Assembly: GCA_048262255.1 (NCBI GenBank)
Contig: JBLXFH010000001.1
Coordinates: 1,922,001 to 1,986,000, forward strand
Direction: 5' to 3'
Source: JABMNT01 sp048262255
GTDB lineage: Bacteria > Pseudomonadota > Alphaproteobacteria > Rhodospirillales > Casp-alpha2
DNA length: 64,000 bases
A model generated the notes under the pieces. That model did no database searches. It was not told the DNA's origin and saw nothing but the letters and a program-made list of their open reading frames with translations. Below, piece by piece: positions 1 to 8,645 of this stretch. The translations under genes were made by a program, and so were the position numbers. Positions within the stretch are counted from its first letter, which is position 1; the number at the start of each line of letters is the position of its first letter.

Positions 1-1
1 G

Positions 2-454
2 TCCGTTACGCTGGAAGAACTCGTCAGGACCGCTGATTTTGTTTCGGTCAACTGCCCGCTGACGGATCAGTCCGCGGGCATGATCGGCGAGCCGCAGTTT
101 AATGCCATGAAACCGGATGTGATTTTTGTCTCGACGGCACGTGGGGGTATTCATAACGAAGTGGCACTGGAAAAGGCGTTGGAAAGCAGGAAAGTTTCAG
201 CGGCTGGCCTGGATGTGTTTGAAGCCGAGCCACCCGCCCATGACCATCCGCTGCTGCGTTTTGATAACGTCATCGCCTCTCCCCATAACGCGGGCATCAC
301 CACAGACTGCCTCAATAATATGGGGGTTTTCGCGGCAAGCCAGTGGGTCGATATCTTTGCCGGAAAGCGCCCGCCGCGCCTGATCAACCCCGATGCCTGG
401 CCGAAATATGCCGCACGATTTGAGGGGATTATGGGAAAACCCGTTACTGGCTAA
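2..454 (+). CDS. D-2-hydroxyacid dehydrogenase, C-terminal part (5' end outside window)
   Basis: The frame is open from the first bases, so the gene starts upstream and only about 150 C-terminal codons are present. They cover the end of the NAD-binding domain and the return to the catalytic domain. The three catalytic positions of the family can be seen: the Arg of STARGG, the Glu of FEAEPP and the His of SPHNAG. The enzyme would reduce a 2-oxoacid with NAD(P)H; the substrate cannot be told from this part. Its TAA shares bases with the stop codon of the convergent aldolase gene (4-nt overlap). Confidence 0.9.
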   Translation, partial: SVTLEELVRTADFVSVNCPLTDQSAGMIGEPQFNAMKPDVIFVSTARGGIHNEVALEKALESRKVSAAGLDVFEAEPPAHDHPLLRFDNVIASPHNAGITTDCLNNMGVFAASQWVDIFAGKRPPRLINPDAWPKYAARFEGIMGKPVTG

Positions 455-1182
455 GTGCGGTAGTCCGGCTCTTCCTTGTCGAGAATGCGGCGGATGGAGG
501 CGAAGTGGCCGATCATCTGCGCTTCCTCTTGCTGAATGGCGGGTGCATGAAGGTCGGCGACGTCATTGTCCATAACCTTTAGGGGCATGCCGGTCGATTG
601 CGCCAGAATCTGTGAGCGGGCGGCGATTTCCAGATAATAGAAATCATCCAGCGCCTTGGCGGTTGTCGGCGCGGTGACCGTCACCCCGTGGTGGGCCATC
701 AGCATGATCTGTTTGTTGCCGAGCGCACCAGCGATCCGGTCGCCTTCTTCGGGGTCATCGGCGGCGCCGCCGTAGTCATCATCATAGGCGATGCGCCGGT
801 GAAAGCGCAGGCTGTCCTGATTGCAGTTGAGGATGCGTCCGCCTTCCGTGCACATGATGGCGGTCGAATAAGGCGGATGGGCGTGCAGCACGCATTTTGC
901 CGTCGGAACCCGTTTATGGATTGCCATGTGAATGAAAAACGCCGTCGGCTCGACGACGCCGTCACCTTCAATAACGGTGCCATCGTAATCCATGAGCAAC
1001 AGGGTTGAGGCGGTCACTTCCGTCCAGTGATATCCCTGTGGGTTAATCAAAATGCCAGCGGGCGCGTCGCCATCGGCATCGACAGCAAGACTGAAATGGT
1101 TGCAGATGCCCGATTGCCAGCCCATGCGTACAGCCCAGCGCAAGGCTGCTGCCAGGTCTTCGCGATGGGTTTGATGATGCAT
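451..1182 (-). CDS. class II aldolase/adducin family protein
   Basis: This 243-aa protein has the length and pattern of the class II aldolase fold, a Zn-dependent family including fuculose-phosphate aldolase and ribulose-phosphate epimerase relatives. Likely zinc ligands are His100 and His102 in HAHPPYST and His164 or His165 in MAHHG; Glu78 is the candidate catalytic acid. It lies 5 nt downstream of the FAD oxidoreductase on the same strand, so the two are probably one operon acting on a small hydroxy- or oxo-acid. The exact substrate is not recognisable. Confidence 0.88.
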   Translation of the reverse strand: MHHQTHREDLAAALRWAVRMGWQSGICNHFSLAVDADGDAPAGILINPQGYHWTEVTASTLLLMDYDGTVIEGDGVVEPTAFFIHMAIHKRVPTAKCVLHAHPPYSTAIMCTEGGRILNCNQDSLRFHRRIAYDDDYGGAADDPEEGDRIAGALGNKQIMLMAHHGVTVTAPTTAKALDDFYYLEIAARSQILAQSTGMPLKVMDNDVADLHAPAIQQEEAQMIGHFASIRRILDKEEPDYRT

Positions 1183-1187
1183 TATCG

Positions 1188-2303
1188 TTATCCCTGTTCG
1201 AGGAGTTCCAGAACATAATCGGCGATGGGGAGCGATGAGGTCAACCCCGGCGATTCAATGCCATAGAGATTGACCAGACCGGCGATGCCGTGGTCGGCCT
1301 TGCCCTGGATCATGAAATCACTGCCGTACTTGCCGCCTTCCGGTCCGGCCAGCTTTGGACGAATACCCACATAGCCCGGCTGCAGGCTGTTATCGGGAAG
1401 CCCCGGCCAGTAGCGGCGGATGGCTTCGTAAAAGCCGTGCCCACGTTCGGGGTCAACCGTATAGTCGAGAGTCTCGGACCATTCGACATCGGGGCCAAAC
1501 TTGGTTTGTCCGCCAAGATCTAGAGACGAATGGGTGCCCAGTCCGCCTGGTACGGGAACCGGATAAATCAGATGATTAAACGGCGTTTTACCGGTTAGTA
1601 CAAAATAATTGCCCTTGGCATAATAGAGCGGCGGTACGGTTTCAGGGTCGAGCCCCTTGAAGCTTCGGGCGATGGCCTGTGCGCCCAGCCCGGCGGTATT
1701 GACTACCTCGCGACAGGCAAGCTCCATAGGAGCCTCGCCGCCAACGGATAAAGTTATTAAGCCTTCTTCGACCTTCCCACGCTCAACCGGGCTCATGAAA
1801 GCGATCATCGCCCCGTGGTCTTCCGCTTCACCCTGATAGGAGAGCATCAATGAATGACTGTCGATAATGCCGGTGGAGGGTGAGAACAGAGCGCCTGCTA
1901 TATCGAGATTGGGTTCCATCTCGGCAATTTCAGAGGGGCTTAATAGCCGTAGGGCCTCAGCCCCGTTGTCAGCAGCTTTTTGTTGGATGTCGGCAAGTGC
2001 TGGCACTTCATCCTCGGATGTTGCAACAAGTAGTTTCCCCATGCGTTTGTAGGGAATGGCACGCTCGTTACAATAGGCGTAAAGGGCTTTGTTGCCGGCG
2101 ACACAGAACCGCGCCTTAAGGCTACCTTTAGTATAATAGATGCCAGCATGGATGACTTCCGAATTGCGCGCACTGGTCGCCGTGCCGATTGCATCTTCCG
2201 ATTCAAGAAGGATCACCTCGCGGCCGCTCATCGCCAGCCTGCGGGCAATCGCCAGTCCGACGACGCCTGCGCCGATGACAACTGTTTGTATGTGTTCACT
2301 CAT
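1188..2303 (-). CDS. FAD-dependent oxidoreductase, L-2-hydroxyglutarate oxidase-like
   Basis: This 371-aa DAO-superfamily protein begins with the dinucleotide-binding motif VIGAGVVGLAIARRLA (about residues 9-24), followed by an acidic residue at the end of the second strand (LLESE). The segment SARNSEVIHAGIYY is characteristic of the LhgO/L2HGDH group. It would oxidise an L-2-hydroxyacid with FAD and pass electrons on. It is the first gene of a two-gene minus-strand operon with the class II aldolase. The substrate remains inferred, as the family also contains other hydroxyacid and amino-acid oxidases. Confidence 0.88.
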   Translation of the reverse strand: MSEHIQTVVIGAGVVGLAIARRLAMSGREVILLESEDAIGTATSARNSEVIHAGIYYTKGSLKARFCVAGNKALYAYCNERAIPYKRMGKLLVATSEDEVPALADIQQKAADNGAEALRLLSPSEIAEMEPNLDIAGALFSPSTGIIDSHSLMLSYQGEAEDHGAMIAFMSPVERGKVEEGLITLSVGGEAPMELACREVVNTAGLGAQAIARSFKGLDPETVPPLYYAKGNYFVLTGKTPFNHLIYPVPVPGGLGTHSSLDLGGQTKFGPDVEWSETLDYTVDPERGHGFYEAIRRYWPGLPDNSLQPGYVGIRPKLAGPEGGKYGSDFMIQGKADHGIAGLVNLYGIESPGLTSSLPIADYVLELLEQG

Positions 2304-2512
2304 GATGCTGCAATGGATGTCCCAGCCGGGCGGGAAAATCCAGAAAAAAGAATGCTATCTTTTTCAGATGATGCACAGGCCATACTTTTGCCATTTATTG
2401 TGTTCATCTTGTTGTATTCGATCGATTTAGGATTACTTAACATATTAAATCGACAAATCAGGTCTTCTGCCAGTTTTACAGAGGGGTGGAACCGAGTTAA
2501 AGGATATGTGAT

Positions 2513-3262
2513 TTGCGTAAATTAAAACGATTTCTTTTGGGCATTGGCATTTTAATTCTTTTTACCGTTCTGGTTGGCGGGGTTGTCGGGAGAGGTTCCA
2601 TGGCGGATTGGCGGACGGCCAGCCGGGAAAGCGCGGGTATCGCGCCGGACCCGAAAATCCACAAGGAAGCCATAGCCCAGGTTTATGCGGCACGCGCCTT
2701 CAGTTGGCGGGGGGCCTTTGGCGTTCATACCTGGATTGCGACCAAACCGGCGAACGCAGACCGTTTTACAGTTTACGAGGTTATGGGCTGGCGGGTGCGC
2801 CGTGGCGGTGATGCGCTGGCCATATCAAACCGTCCGGCCGATGGCCGTTGGTTTGGCAATGCGCCTGAAATCCTTGCTGATATCCGCGGTGAGGGTGTCG
2901 ATAAACTGATCGAGAAAATTGACACTGTGGCCAAGGCTTACCCTTATCGCGACAGCTATACGGTCTGGCCAGGACCGAACTCTAATACCTTCACGGCCTT
3001 CGTGGCGCGGGAAATTCCGGAACTGAAGCTTGATTTGCCACCAACCGCCATCGGTAAGGATTACATACCCGGCGGCGGGCCGTTTGCCGAAACGCCAAGC
3101 GGCACGGGTTATCAGGTCTCGCTGTTTGGTTTGGCCGGGTTAATGGCGGCCAAGGAAGAAGGGTTTGAAATTAATCTTCTGGGTTTGACCTTCGGTGTGG
3201 ATTTCAAGGACCCGGCCCTGAAATTACCGATTGCCGGGCGCGTCGGCACGGCATCACCCTGA
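2513..3262 (+). CDS. DUF3750 family protein with N-terminal membrane anchor
   Basis: The 249-aa product has a basic start and one hydrophobic segment (about residues 6-27), then a soluble, presumably periplasmic domain matching what I recall of DUF3750 (SWRGAFGVHTWIATKP, PGPNSNTFTAFVAREIPEL). Its function is unknown. The start is TTG, supported by AAAGGA 6-7 nt upstream; the nearby ATG at 2506 hits a stop at once. The TerB/J-domain gene follows after 44 nt in the same direction. The Asn/His-containing patches hint at an amidase- or protease-like fold, but I would not assign one. Confidence 0.82.
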   Translation: MRKLKRFLLGIGILILFTVLVGGVVGRGSMADWRTASRESAGIAPDPKIHKEAIAQVYAARAFSWRGAFGVHTWIATKPANADRFTVYEVMGWRVRRGGDALAISNRPADGRWFGNAPEILADIRGEGVDKLIEKIDTVAKAYPYRDSYTVWPGPNSNTFTAFVAREIPELKLDLPPTAIGKDYIPGGGPFAETPSGTGYQVSLFGLAGLMAAKEEGFEINLLGLTFGVDFKDPALKLPIAGRVGTASP

Positions 3263-3306
3263 ACTTGCGCTGGTCATTGACAACACACTCTGGTAACTGA
3301 CATTTC

Positions 3307-4050
3307 ATGAGCATCTGGGGAAAAGTCATCGGCGGTGTTGCTGGCTTCGCAATTGGCGGGCCGCTGGGCGCTATATTGGGCGCGGCGGCCGGGCATGCGA
3401 TAGATCGTGCAAAAATTCAATCCGCTGGCGGCGGGACATTTGATTCCGATACCCGTCAGGTCGCTTTCACCACGGCGGTAATCGTTCTTTGTGCCAAAAT
3501 GGCCAAGGCCGATGGCCAGGTCACGCCTGATGAAATTTCCGCTTTCAAGAAAATGTTCCAGATCCCGCCGGAGGAAGTGAAAACCGTTGGTGCCTTGTTC
3601 AATGAAGCAAAGCAGGAAGCGACGGGGTTTGAGCCCTATGCGGATCAGGTCGGTCGCCTGTTTGCGCATGAACCGGCGGTCCTGGAAGAACTGATCGCGG
3701 CGCTTTTCATTATCGCCAAGGCCGACGGTACCATTCATCCGAACGAGCTGGCTTTTGTCGAACGGGTTGCGGCCATTTTCGGTTTCAGCCCGCATCAGTT
3801 TGAACGCCTGAAAACCATCCATCTCGGCGGCGGTGGCGGTGATGCCGACCCCTATGAAATTCTGGGTCTGGACAAGAGCGCCTCGGACAAAGAGGTCAAA
3901 TCCACTTACCGTAAACTCACTCTCGAGAATCACCCCGACACCCTGATGGCGCAAGGGGTGCCGCAGGAGTTTATCGATCTGGCAACGGAAAAAATGGCGA
4001 CCATCAACGCCGCCTATGACCAGATCGCAAAAATGCGCGGCCTCAAATAA
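3307..4050 (+). CDS. TerB/J-domain protein, DjlA-like co-chaperone
   Basis: The 247-aa protein has three parts: a Gly/Ala-rich hydrophobic N-terminus (residues 5-32) that could be a membrane-associating hairpin, a TerB/DUF533-like helical domain (about 50-165), and a C-terminal J domain (about 181-247). The J domain has YEILGL and an intact HPD at residues 209-211, so it should stimulate an Hsp70. The layout is that of DjlA, with TerB before J and a membrane-prone N-terminus. The amidase gene follows after 17 nt, which suggests an envelope-related operon. Confidence 0.9.
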   Translation: MSIWGKVIGGVAGFAIGGPLGAILGAAAGHAIDRAKIQSAGGGTFDSDTRQVAFTTAVIVLCAKMAKADGQVTPDEISAFKKMFQIPPEEVKTVGALFNEAKQEATGFEPYADQVGRLFAHEPAVLEELIAALFIIAKADGTIHPNELAFVERVAAIFGFSPHQFERLKTIHLGGGGGDADPYEILGLDKSASDKEVKSTYRKLTLENHPDTLMAQGVPQEFIDLATEKMATINAAYDQIAKMRGLK

Positions 4051-4067
4051 CCAAATCGGGGGCCAAC

Positions 4068-4748
4068 GTGAACAAACGACCCTCTCCCAACTTTGATGCA
4101 AGACCGGCGGATGTTCCGGTTGATATGCTGGTTTTCCATTATACCGGCATGGCTTCGGCGCAAGTGGCGCTGGAGCGGATGTGCGATCCAGAGGCGGAAG
4201 TCAGCGCCCATTATATGGTGGAAGAAGATGGCGCTCTCTGGGCACTGGTCGATGAAGATCAACGCGCATGGCACGCGGGTGTGGCCTACTGGCGGGGTGA
4301 GACCAACATCAATGCCCGCTCCATCGGTATCGAGATCGTCAATCCCGGTCATGAGTTCGGCTATTGCGTCTTTCCCGATGCGCAAATCCGGGCGGTCATC
4401 GAATTGGCGAAAGAAATTCTGTCGCGCCATACCATTCCGGCCCGCAACGTGGTTGGACATTCCGATGTAGCGCCGACCCGCAAATCCGATCCCGGCGAGT
4501 TTTTCGACTGGCCGGGACTGGCAGCGCAAGGCATTGGCTTGTGGCCGGAGGAGGCGGATCATCTGGAACAGGACGCCAGCGTTCTCGGTCAGGCCCTAAC
4601 CGCCATTGGTTATGACACTTCAGACTATGCGGCTGCGCTCAAGGCTTTTCAGCGCCATTTCCGGCCCAAGCGGGTGACGGGCCGGATCGACGCCGAAACG
4701 GCCCGCCGCATTATCGGCCTGCAACAGTTGGTCACGAACCTGACTTAA
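4068..4748 (+). CDS. AmpD-like N-acetylmuramoyl-L-alanine amidase with peptidoglycan-binding domain
   Basis: This 226-aa amidase_2 protein should cleave the MurNAc-L-Ala bond of muropeptides or peptidoglycan. The zinc ligands fit His24 (FHYTG), His131 (VGHSD) and Asp141 (DPGEFF), with Glu89 (IGIEI) as the catalytic acid. Residues 170-220 look like a helical peptidoglycan-binding domain. There is no signal peptide, so a cytosolic recycling role is likely, though AmiD-type proteins share the fold. Translation starts at GTG after a GGGGG stretch. The stop is shared with the convergent aldolase gene (TTAA overlap). Confidence 0.92.
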   Translation: MNKRPSPNFDARPADVPVDMLVFHYTGMASAQVALERMCDPEAEVSAHYMVEEDGALWALVDEDQRAWHAGVAYWRGETNINARSIGIEIVNPGHEFGYCVFPDAQIRAVIELAKEILSRHTIPARNVVGHSDVAPTRKSDPGEFFDWPGLAAQGIGLWPEEADHLEQDASVLGQALTAIGYDTSDYAAALKAFQRHFRPKRVTGRIDAETARRIIGLQQLVTNLT

Positions 4749-5509
4749 TCGGCAAGCTTGTGCAGGTCGGCTGCCACCTGACGGGCGGCATTCATCATAA
4801 ATGACTGTTCGGAGCCAATAAAAAAAGTAGTGACGCCGAGCGCCTTCAGATCGCCTCCGCTTTGTGTGTTGCCAGCAAAGGTCATGAAGGCCTTGCTGTT
4901 GCTTTTTGCCGCTTCCCCCGTCTCGCGCATGGCGTCACGGACTTTGGGCGCCGCCATATCTGCGAGGCCATAACAAACGGCCAGATCCGCAGGCCCGACA
5001 AACAGCCCGTCGATGCCATCAATGGCGGAAATGGCGGAGCTTGCCGCGACCCCTTCCGGCTCCTCGATCTGGGCGATGACAACTGTGTCCGCACTGGCCG
5101 CCAACACGTCCGGCATGCTTTGTGTAGCGAAACCGGCCCAGCGGGTCGACCCCGCATAACCGCGCCCGCCGTAACCAAAGCGTGCCCATTTGGCAATATT
5201 CTGTGCCTTCTCGACAGTCATGACGTGCGGCACGATAATGCCCGTGGCGCCGCAATCGAGAACTTTCAGGATTTCAGCCTGGGTGCCGTCGGGGATGCGG
5301 ACCAATACCGGAAAATCCAGGGCGCGGGCAATGGCCATGCAGGCGTCGGCGCGGGCCCGGTCAAATGGCGCGTGCTCGGCGTCGAGAGCGATAAAATCGA
5401 GCCCCGACATGGCCAGAATCTCAACCAGTTCATGCGCTGGGGTTTTGAGGAACGTTCCGGCAAGAATATCGCCGCGCAGCATCCGGGTTCGAAAAGAGTC
5501 TTTCGTCAT
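4745..5509 (-). CDS. HpcH/HpaI family aldolase
   Basis: The 254-aa TIM-barrel protein matches the HpcH/HpaI aldolase/citrate-lyase family, which performs metal-dependent pyruvate aldol cleavage of 4-hydroxy-2-oxo acids. Visible family signatures are ALDAEHAPFD, DCGATGIIVPHV, IEEPEGV (metal-binding Glu) and GLFVGPADLA (metal-binding Asp). The size matches HpcH (about 250-265 aa). It appears to be a single gene with its promoter in the gap before rnpB. The natural substrate cannot be deduced from the neighbours. Confidence 0.9.
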   Translation of the reverse strand: MTKDSFRTRMLRGDILAGTFLKTPAHELVEILAMSGLDFIALDAEHAPFDRARADACMAIARALDFPVLVRIPDGTQAEILKVLDCGATGIIVPHVMTVEKAQNIAKWARFGYGGRGYAGSTRWAGFATQSMPDVLAASADTVVIAQIEEPEGVAASSAISAIDGIDGLFVGPADLAVCYGLADMAAPKVRDAMRETGEAAKSNSKAFMTFAGNTQSGGDLKALGVTTFFIGSEQSFMMNAARQVAADLHKLAD

Positions 5510-5625
5510 GTGTTGTTTGTCCTGCCTGTTCGTTATTTTATCTTGATTGAACCGCTACCATATCGCGGCAAATACAAATGAGAAAGGGCTGGAGCGGTTT
5601 CTTCTGACTGTGCTATGACATCCCG

Positions 5626-6050
<425 letters not shown>

Positions 6051-6073
6051 TTTTATTTGAAAGGACGGGGAAC

Positions 6074-6502
6074 ATGGCGCCTTTTCAGAAATCGGAAGTT
6101 GAGGCGGTTTTTACGGCTTATCCTGTTGATGTTCGGAAGAAGCTGTGCGATCTGCGCCAGCTCATTTTCGATACCGCTGCAGAAATAAAAGACGTCGGCC
6201 CCATCGAGGAGACACTGAAATGGGGGCAGCCCAGCTATCTGACATCACAAAGCAAAAGCGGCACGACAATCCGCATTGACCGGATCAAGTCAACGCCAGG
6301 GCACTATGGGCTGTTTGTCCATTGTCAGACCTCGCTGTTGGCGACGTTTCGGGACTTGTATGGAGATATACTGGCTTATGACTGCAATCGCTGCCTCCGT
6401 TTTGATGTGGATGCTGATCCGCCGCGCGATGTGGTGAAGGGCTGCATCAAGCGTGCGCTGACTTATCACCTGAATAAAAGAAAAGACGGACTGCCGTTCT
6501 AG
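6074..6502 (+). CDS. DUF1801 domain-containing protein
   Basis: The 142-aa protein matches the DUF1801/YdhG-like family: an N-terminal helical stretch with YPVDVRKKLCDLRQLIF and a central ETLKWGQPSYL motif that is typical of the group. No enzymatic function is known and no transmembrane segment is seen. It begins 24 nt after the end of rnpB, with AAGGACGGGG before the ATG. Its TAG overlaps the stop of the convergent AhpD-like gene in a shared CTAG. Confidence 0.88.
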   Translation: MAPFQKSEVEAVFTAYPVDVRKKLCDLRQLIFDTAAEIKDVGPIEETLKWGQPSYLTSQSKSGTTIRIDRIKSTPGHYGLFVHCQTSLLATFRDLYGDILAYDCNRCLRFDVDADPPRDVVKGCIKRALTYHLNKRKDGLPF

Positions 6503-7083
6503 TCGGCGTTGGCCAAGGCGTCCGGCGACAATCCTTTATCCATGAATTCGGCCATCAGGCCTTCTTCCATCTCGATGCCCAGCGCCTGATTGACCTTGTT
6601 GAACAGTCCGGTCAGGGCGATGCGCATGGTCAGTTCTACGATTTCGCTATCGGTGAAATGTGTCTGCAGGCGCGCGAACATTTCATCGCGAATGCCCCAG
6701 GCGCGTTCAGTCATGGCAATGGCGTAATCGCGGACCAGCAACTCAACCTCGGTAAGGCCGGGTACGTCTTCCTTGCCAAGGCTGGAAATGGCATCGGGGT
6801 CGAGACCCAAATCGGCGAGGATGGTTGAATGGTGGGCAACGCAATAGCTGCACCGGTTGGCATAACTGGCGGCAACGACGGCAATCTCGACCAGCCGCCG
6901 CGGCAGGGTTTCGGCCAGTCGGCTTTCCAGCGACAGGCCAAACACATGCTTCATGGCGATGGGGGCATGGGCATAGACCGGCACCTGATTGCCAAAATCG
7001 GCAAATAATTCGCGGAATTTTATGAAGTCGGCGCGATGGACTTCGGCAACGTCTTCGGCTTCCAAAGGGGGGACGCGGGCCAT
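6499..7083 (-). CDS. carboxymuconolactone decarboxylase/AhpD-like peroxidase
   Basis: The 194-aa protein contains the AhpD signature with Glu66, Cys78, Cys81 and His85 (EIAVV...CSYCVAHH). This is the redox-active CxxC plus proton relay of alkylhydroperoxidase D relatives in the CMD superfamily. A cytoplasmic peroxide-reducing role is likely; a true carboxymuconolactone decarboxylase would lack the two cysteines. It stands alone on the minus strand, facing the DUF1801 gene. The upstream neighbour ends 55 nt away. Confidence 0.9.
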   Translation of the reverse strand: MARVPPLEAEDVAEVHRADFIKFRELFADFGNQVPVYAHAPIAMKHVFGLSLESRLAETLPRRLVEIAVVAASYANRCSYCVAHHSTILADLGLDPDAISSLGKEDVPGLTEVELLVRDYAIAMTERAWGIRDEMFARLQTHFTDSEIVELTMRIALTGLFNKVNQALGIEMEEGLMAEFMDKGLSPDALANAD

Positions 7084-7138
7084 TTAATCTCCTCATGGTT
7101 CCGAAATGTCTGCATCCGGACGGTTGAGGAACCGTTGA

Positions 7139-7864
7139 TTATGCGTTCATTTCGTCGATGACACTTTGATGCGTTTTCAGATCACTTTTGCCCAATTCGG
7201 TCAGCTGGTAAACCCCGCGTTCAATTTTCTCGAACCAACCGTAATGGTTCATGCGCAAAATCGATGCGGTTTTCGCCGCACCTGTGGCCTCCCGTATGTC
7301 CTTGATGCGCATGGGACCCGCTTTTTCCATCAGAAGGGCGCAGCGCAGGGCATCCTGACGGTAAGCCGTGATGATTTTGGTGCGTGTGCTGCCACCCGCA
7401 TTGGGATCGCCAACCCGTGTCTCAAACTCGTTCTTCAGACGAGCCCGGTGGCGGCTGTTCTTGCGCGGCGTATAGGGAGCCGGATCAAGCAGGATATCGA
7501 CCTTGGGTTCGGCCTTGGCGGACAGGCGAACGGTCATCAGCCCTAGCCCAAGGCGTTTGCAGAGCTTTTGGATGCCGCGCCGCCGTTTGTGCCAGACGGA
7601 TCCTTTGGCAATAGGGCCATAGAAGCCAGCGGCAATATAAACATCGTCAGTCAGGCTCAGGCGCTCAACGCCTTGAATGAGCAAATCCAGATTAAACCCT
7701 TTCTTGAGCTCGACCACGACCATTGGTGTGCCGGGTTTCTGGGCGACCACATCGCATCCGTTGACCTCAGCCTTAACGGTATATCCACGCGCTTCCAGCA
7801 GCGCTTTCACCGGCGGATAGAGATCGGTTTCGTTGAACATACGGTATTGCCTCAAAAGCGGCAT
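7139..7864 (-). CDS. DUF2161 family protein, PD-(D/E)XK nuclease-like fold
   Basis: The 241-aa protein has an N-terminal restriction-endonuclease-like half with the pattern Asp38...Glu52-Leu-Lys54 (CDVVAQ...VVVELKK), which fits a PD-(D/E)XK catalytic core, and a C-terminal part resembling a winged helix (residues about 170-235). DUF2161 proteins are annotated as putative phosphodiesterases, with no proven substrate that I know of. An alternative start at Met9 (MFNETDLYPP) is equally possible. The gene diverges from mraZ across a 300-bp regulatory gap. Confidence 0.85.
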   Translation of the reverse strand: MPLLRQYRMFNETDLYPPVKALLEARGYTVKAEVNGCDVVAQKPGTPMVVVELKKGFNLDLLIQGVERLSLTDDVYIAAGFYGPIAKGSVWHKRRRGIQKLCKRLGLGLMTVRLSAKAEPKVDILLDPAPYTPRKNSRHRARLKNEFETRVGDPNAGGSTRTKIITAYRQDALRCALLMEKAGPMRIKDIREATGAAKTASILRMNHYGWFEKIERGVYQLTELGKSDLKTHQSVIDEMNA

Positions 7865-8168
7865 ATTAACGCCACACCTTTAACGAAATCTGAATCTTAT
7901 ATGGGCAATGTGGATGAGCCTGGCCGGTCTTTGGAAACCCTTTGTTAACACCCTCTGACCCATACTTCACCCATTGACGCCCATAGTTTCCCATGATATC
8001 CCATTTACTCCCATAAATGTGATTTTGGGAATGATACCGTTAATGCATCTTGCAGCGATGGTTCAGGGCGAACGTCAGCCAAGGCTGGCGATATAGGGAA
8101 ACAGCAGAAGCTGTTTTCCGGATGCTGGAGAAATCCAGTAGTAACGCGTTATGACTTCGGGGGCCGAA
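7865..8168. promoter_or_regulatory. intergenic control region between DUF2161 gene and mraZ
   Basis: This roughly 300-bp divergent gap contains six CCCAT repeats (listed separately), a -35-like TTGACG at 7974-7979 inside the array, and a leader of about 150 nt before mraZ. A single TGGGA in the opposite orientation lies at 8026-8030. I see no further gene or structural RNA here. Confidence 0.6.
7959..8014 (+). promoter_or_regulatory. six phased CCCAT repeats, probable MraZ operator of the dcw operon
   Basis: CCCAT occurs at 7959, 7970, 7980, 7990, 8000 and 8010, i.e. with a period of 11 then four times 10 bp. On the other strand it reads ATGGG with 5-bp spacers. MraZ of E. coli binds TGGGN repeats separated by 5 nt in front of its own gene, so position and spacing fit autoregulation. 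A TTGACG-17-TATCCC promoter candidate (7974-8002) overlaps the array, consistent with repression. The binding itself is inferred. Confidence 0.72.
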
Positions 8169-8645
8169 ATGGCATTGTTTGTTGGCAAGCACGTCAACAA
8201 GATCGACAAAAAAGGCCGGATTTCCGTGCCTAAGCCTTTCCGCGCCGTTTTACAGGGGCAGGGGCTGTCCAGCCTCTATGTCTATCCAAGATTCAAGCAG
8301 CAGGCCCTTGAGGCGTGTGATCTGGCCTTCATGACCCGCCTCAGCCGCAGTCTGGATGATCTTGATCTGTTTTCCGATGATCAGGATGATCTGGCTTCCG
8401 TCATTTTGGCCAATGCTCAGGAACTGTCTTTTGACCCTGAGGGGCGAATCGTTTTGCCGACGGAACTGGCGGAATATGCGGAAATAAAAGACGAAGCGAT
8501 TTTTGTCGGACAGGGACCGCGCTTTCAGATTTGGCAACCCGCGGCGTTTGAGACCTTCAGCACCATGGCCTTTGAGCGGGCCAAATCCCGCAACGCAACC
8601 TTGAAGCTGACGCCATCACAGGCGTCGGAGGAGGGAAGCGAGTGA
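8169..8645 (+). CDS. mraZ: transcriptional regulator MraZ
   Basis: MraZ is a DNA-binding protein with two AbrB-like/SpoVT-type repeats that forms ring oligomers and regulates the division/cell-wall operon. The first repeat has HVNKIDKKGRISVPKPFR and the second FDPEGRIVLPTEL, both typical. I place the start at 8169 (MALFVGKH, 158 aa) because GGGGG lies 5 nt upstream and the family begins at this point; an in-frame ATG at 8151 would add six residues. It is first in the dcw operon and overlaps rsmH by 4 nt. Confidence 0.95.
   Translation: MALFVGKHVNKIDKKGRISVPKPFRAVLQGQGLSSLYVYPRFKQQALEACDLAFMTRLSRSLDDLDLFSDDQDDLASVILANAQELSFDPEGRIVLPTELAEYAEIKDEAIFVGQGPRFQIWQPAAFETFSTMAFERAKSRNATLKLTPSQASEEGSE

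Noticed and set aside
3274..4101. A 275-codon minus-strand frame over the TerB/J-domain gene
   Set aside because: The plus-strand protein has an intact HPD J domain; the opposite frame has only Phe/Arg-rich shadow sequence.
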